Below are positions 24,643 to 25,181 of a stretch of DNA of 25,181 nt, piece after piece. The stretch is from Candidatus Nitromaritima sp. SCGC AAA288-L16. Lineage in GTDB: Bacteria; Nitrospinota; Nitrospinia; Nitrospinales; VA-1. Position numbers and translations under genes: made by a program. The notes under the pieces were generated by a model. It worked only from the letters and a program-made list of their open reading frames with translations. It was not told the origin of the DNA and searched no databases. The stretch lies in assembly GCA_000372225.1 (NCBI GenBank), contig AQTY01000027.1, forward strand, positions 1 through 25,181, written 5' to 3'. Within the stretch, counting starts at the first letter, position 1. Every line of letters starts with the position of its first letter.

Positions 24643-24840
24643 TTAACTTTCCTTAACATCTTCCATCTTATCTAACTTGTGTTTCATTGCCTGTTTCACA
24701 CTCGGCTTCTTAAGCAATCGACTCGCGGATGCCTTCGCACTCTGATATTTCCCTCGTGGAAATACCCTGCGGTAAGATTGCACACCATTTCCCTTAAGTT
24801 CACCTAGACACAAGTCCAGGAAATGCGATGCGTTCCACAT
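24643..24840 (-). CDS. Phage terminase small-subunit-like fragment
   Basis: 65 residues. The pattern FLDLCLGELKGNGVQSYRRV then SAKASASRLLKKPSVKQAMK resembles the N-terminal helix-turn-helix of small terminase subunits (NG-x-x-AY then SA-x2-A-x-RLL-x-K-x-x-V). The usual C-terminal part (around 100 residues) is absent. It lies in a set of three phage-like pieces, all on the minus strand. The frame stays open upstream of the ATG without another good start. Confidence 0.55.
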   Translation of the reverse strand: MWNASHFLDLCLGELKGNGVQSYRRVFPRGKYQSAKASASRLLKKPSVKQAMKHKLDKMEDVKES

Positions 24841-24969
24841 CGCTCGCCAGATTCCAAGAGTAAGAAATTGACCACTTTGCCTCGAATGCTCTCCTTTAGT
24901 TTTTAGATTTTTAAGACACTTTTAGCTGTTGCCGTGGCTTGTGGTATGGAGTGGGAGGAATAAAGAAAA

Positions 24970-25146
24970 TCAGGTAATTTTTTGCGACCGCTCGTCGTGA
25001 GAAAGACTCGTTCTCAACCGCTCCCCTCTTTTTTTTCGCTGTTCTTTAGTCAATTTTTGTTTGTGATGCGGGTTATTACCGAATCTAAAATCAAACAACG
25101 CGCAATCGACTGAACCGCAATTTTTTACAGAGCCACTAATACCTGT
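24970..25146 (-). pseudogene. Fragment of a Cys-motif phage/accessory protein
   Basis: Open minus-strand frame of 58 codons with no ATG. The sequence contains GSVKNCGSVDCALFDFRFGN followed by NP and a basic tail (KLTKEQRKKRGERLR). The motif V-x-x-C-x3-x-C-x-L-x-x-F-R-x-G-x-NP is common in small phage and prophage proteins with a preceding Cys pair. Upstream codons include TAA, and the expected first Cys pair is degraded, so this is a remnant. Its function is unknown. Confidence 0.4.
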
Positions 25147-25181
25147 ATAATATCTTTAACAGGCGTGCGCTTAAGATTCTA

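Noticed and set aside
24841..25181. A tRNA gene as integration site for the phage remnant
   Set aside because: I looked for a cloverleaf and the conserved T-loop on both strands and found none; the site may lie beyond the window.

Overview
This is an AT-rich stretch of a Gram-negative bacterial chromosome. It is dominated by a surface-polysaccharide (O-antigen or LPS-type) gene region that sits between a housekeeping gene (typA) on the left and decayed prophage pieces on the right. GT9 heptosyltransferase-type enzymes, GDP-mannose 4,6-dehydratase, three FkbM-type methyltransferases and membrane O-acyltransferases point to a glycan-decorated envelope. I cannot fix the lineage from the sequence.

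Layout. (1) 1-2611, + strand: typA with its promoter and a probable terminator, then two small genes (an Hc1/histone-H1-like protein and an unrecognised 54-residue protein). (2) 2987-5167: two divergent FkbM-type methyltransferases. (3) 5396-12173, + strand: a truncated MBOAT acyltransferase, then a tight operon of acyl carrier protein, MaoC hydratase, short-chain dehydrogenase, FkbH-like HAD protein, complete MBOAT acyltransferase and a DltD-like SGNH protein. This looks like a self-contained acyl donor and acyl transfer module, formally parallel to DltC-DltB-DltD but with FkbH/MaoC/SDR in place of DltA. (4) 12545-14674: a large lone radical SAM protein. (5) 14989-16803, + strand: a two-domain GT2-like/GT9 glycosyltransferase locus split by two in-frame TAA codons. 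(6) 23732-16833, - strand, converging on it: a 690-residue membrane protein, gmd, an intact paralogue of the GT2-like/GT9 fusion, a decayed C-methyltransferase that is easy to miss, and a third FkbM-type methyltransferase. (7) 23865-25181, - strand: an integrase N-terminal piece, a terminase small-subunit-like ORF and a Cys-motif phage protein fragment.

How the parts work together (inference): the glycosyltransferases and Gmd build a deoxysugar-containing glycan, the methyltransferases cap or modify it, and the ACP-FkbH-MBOAT-DltD-like module adds an unusual acyl group outside or at the membrane. Several genes are in decay through point nonsense changes, internal deletion or truncation, as expected in a surface-antigen locus under diversifying selection and gene turnover.
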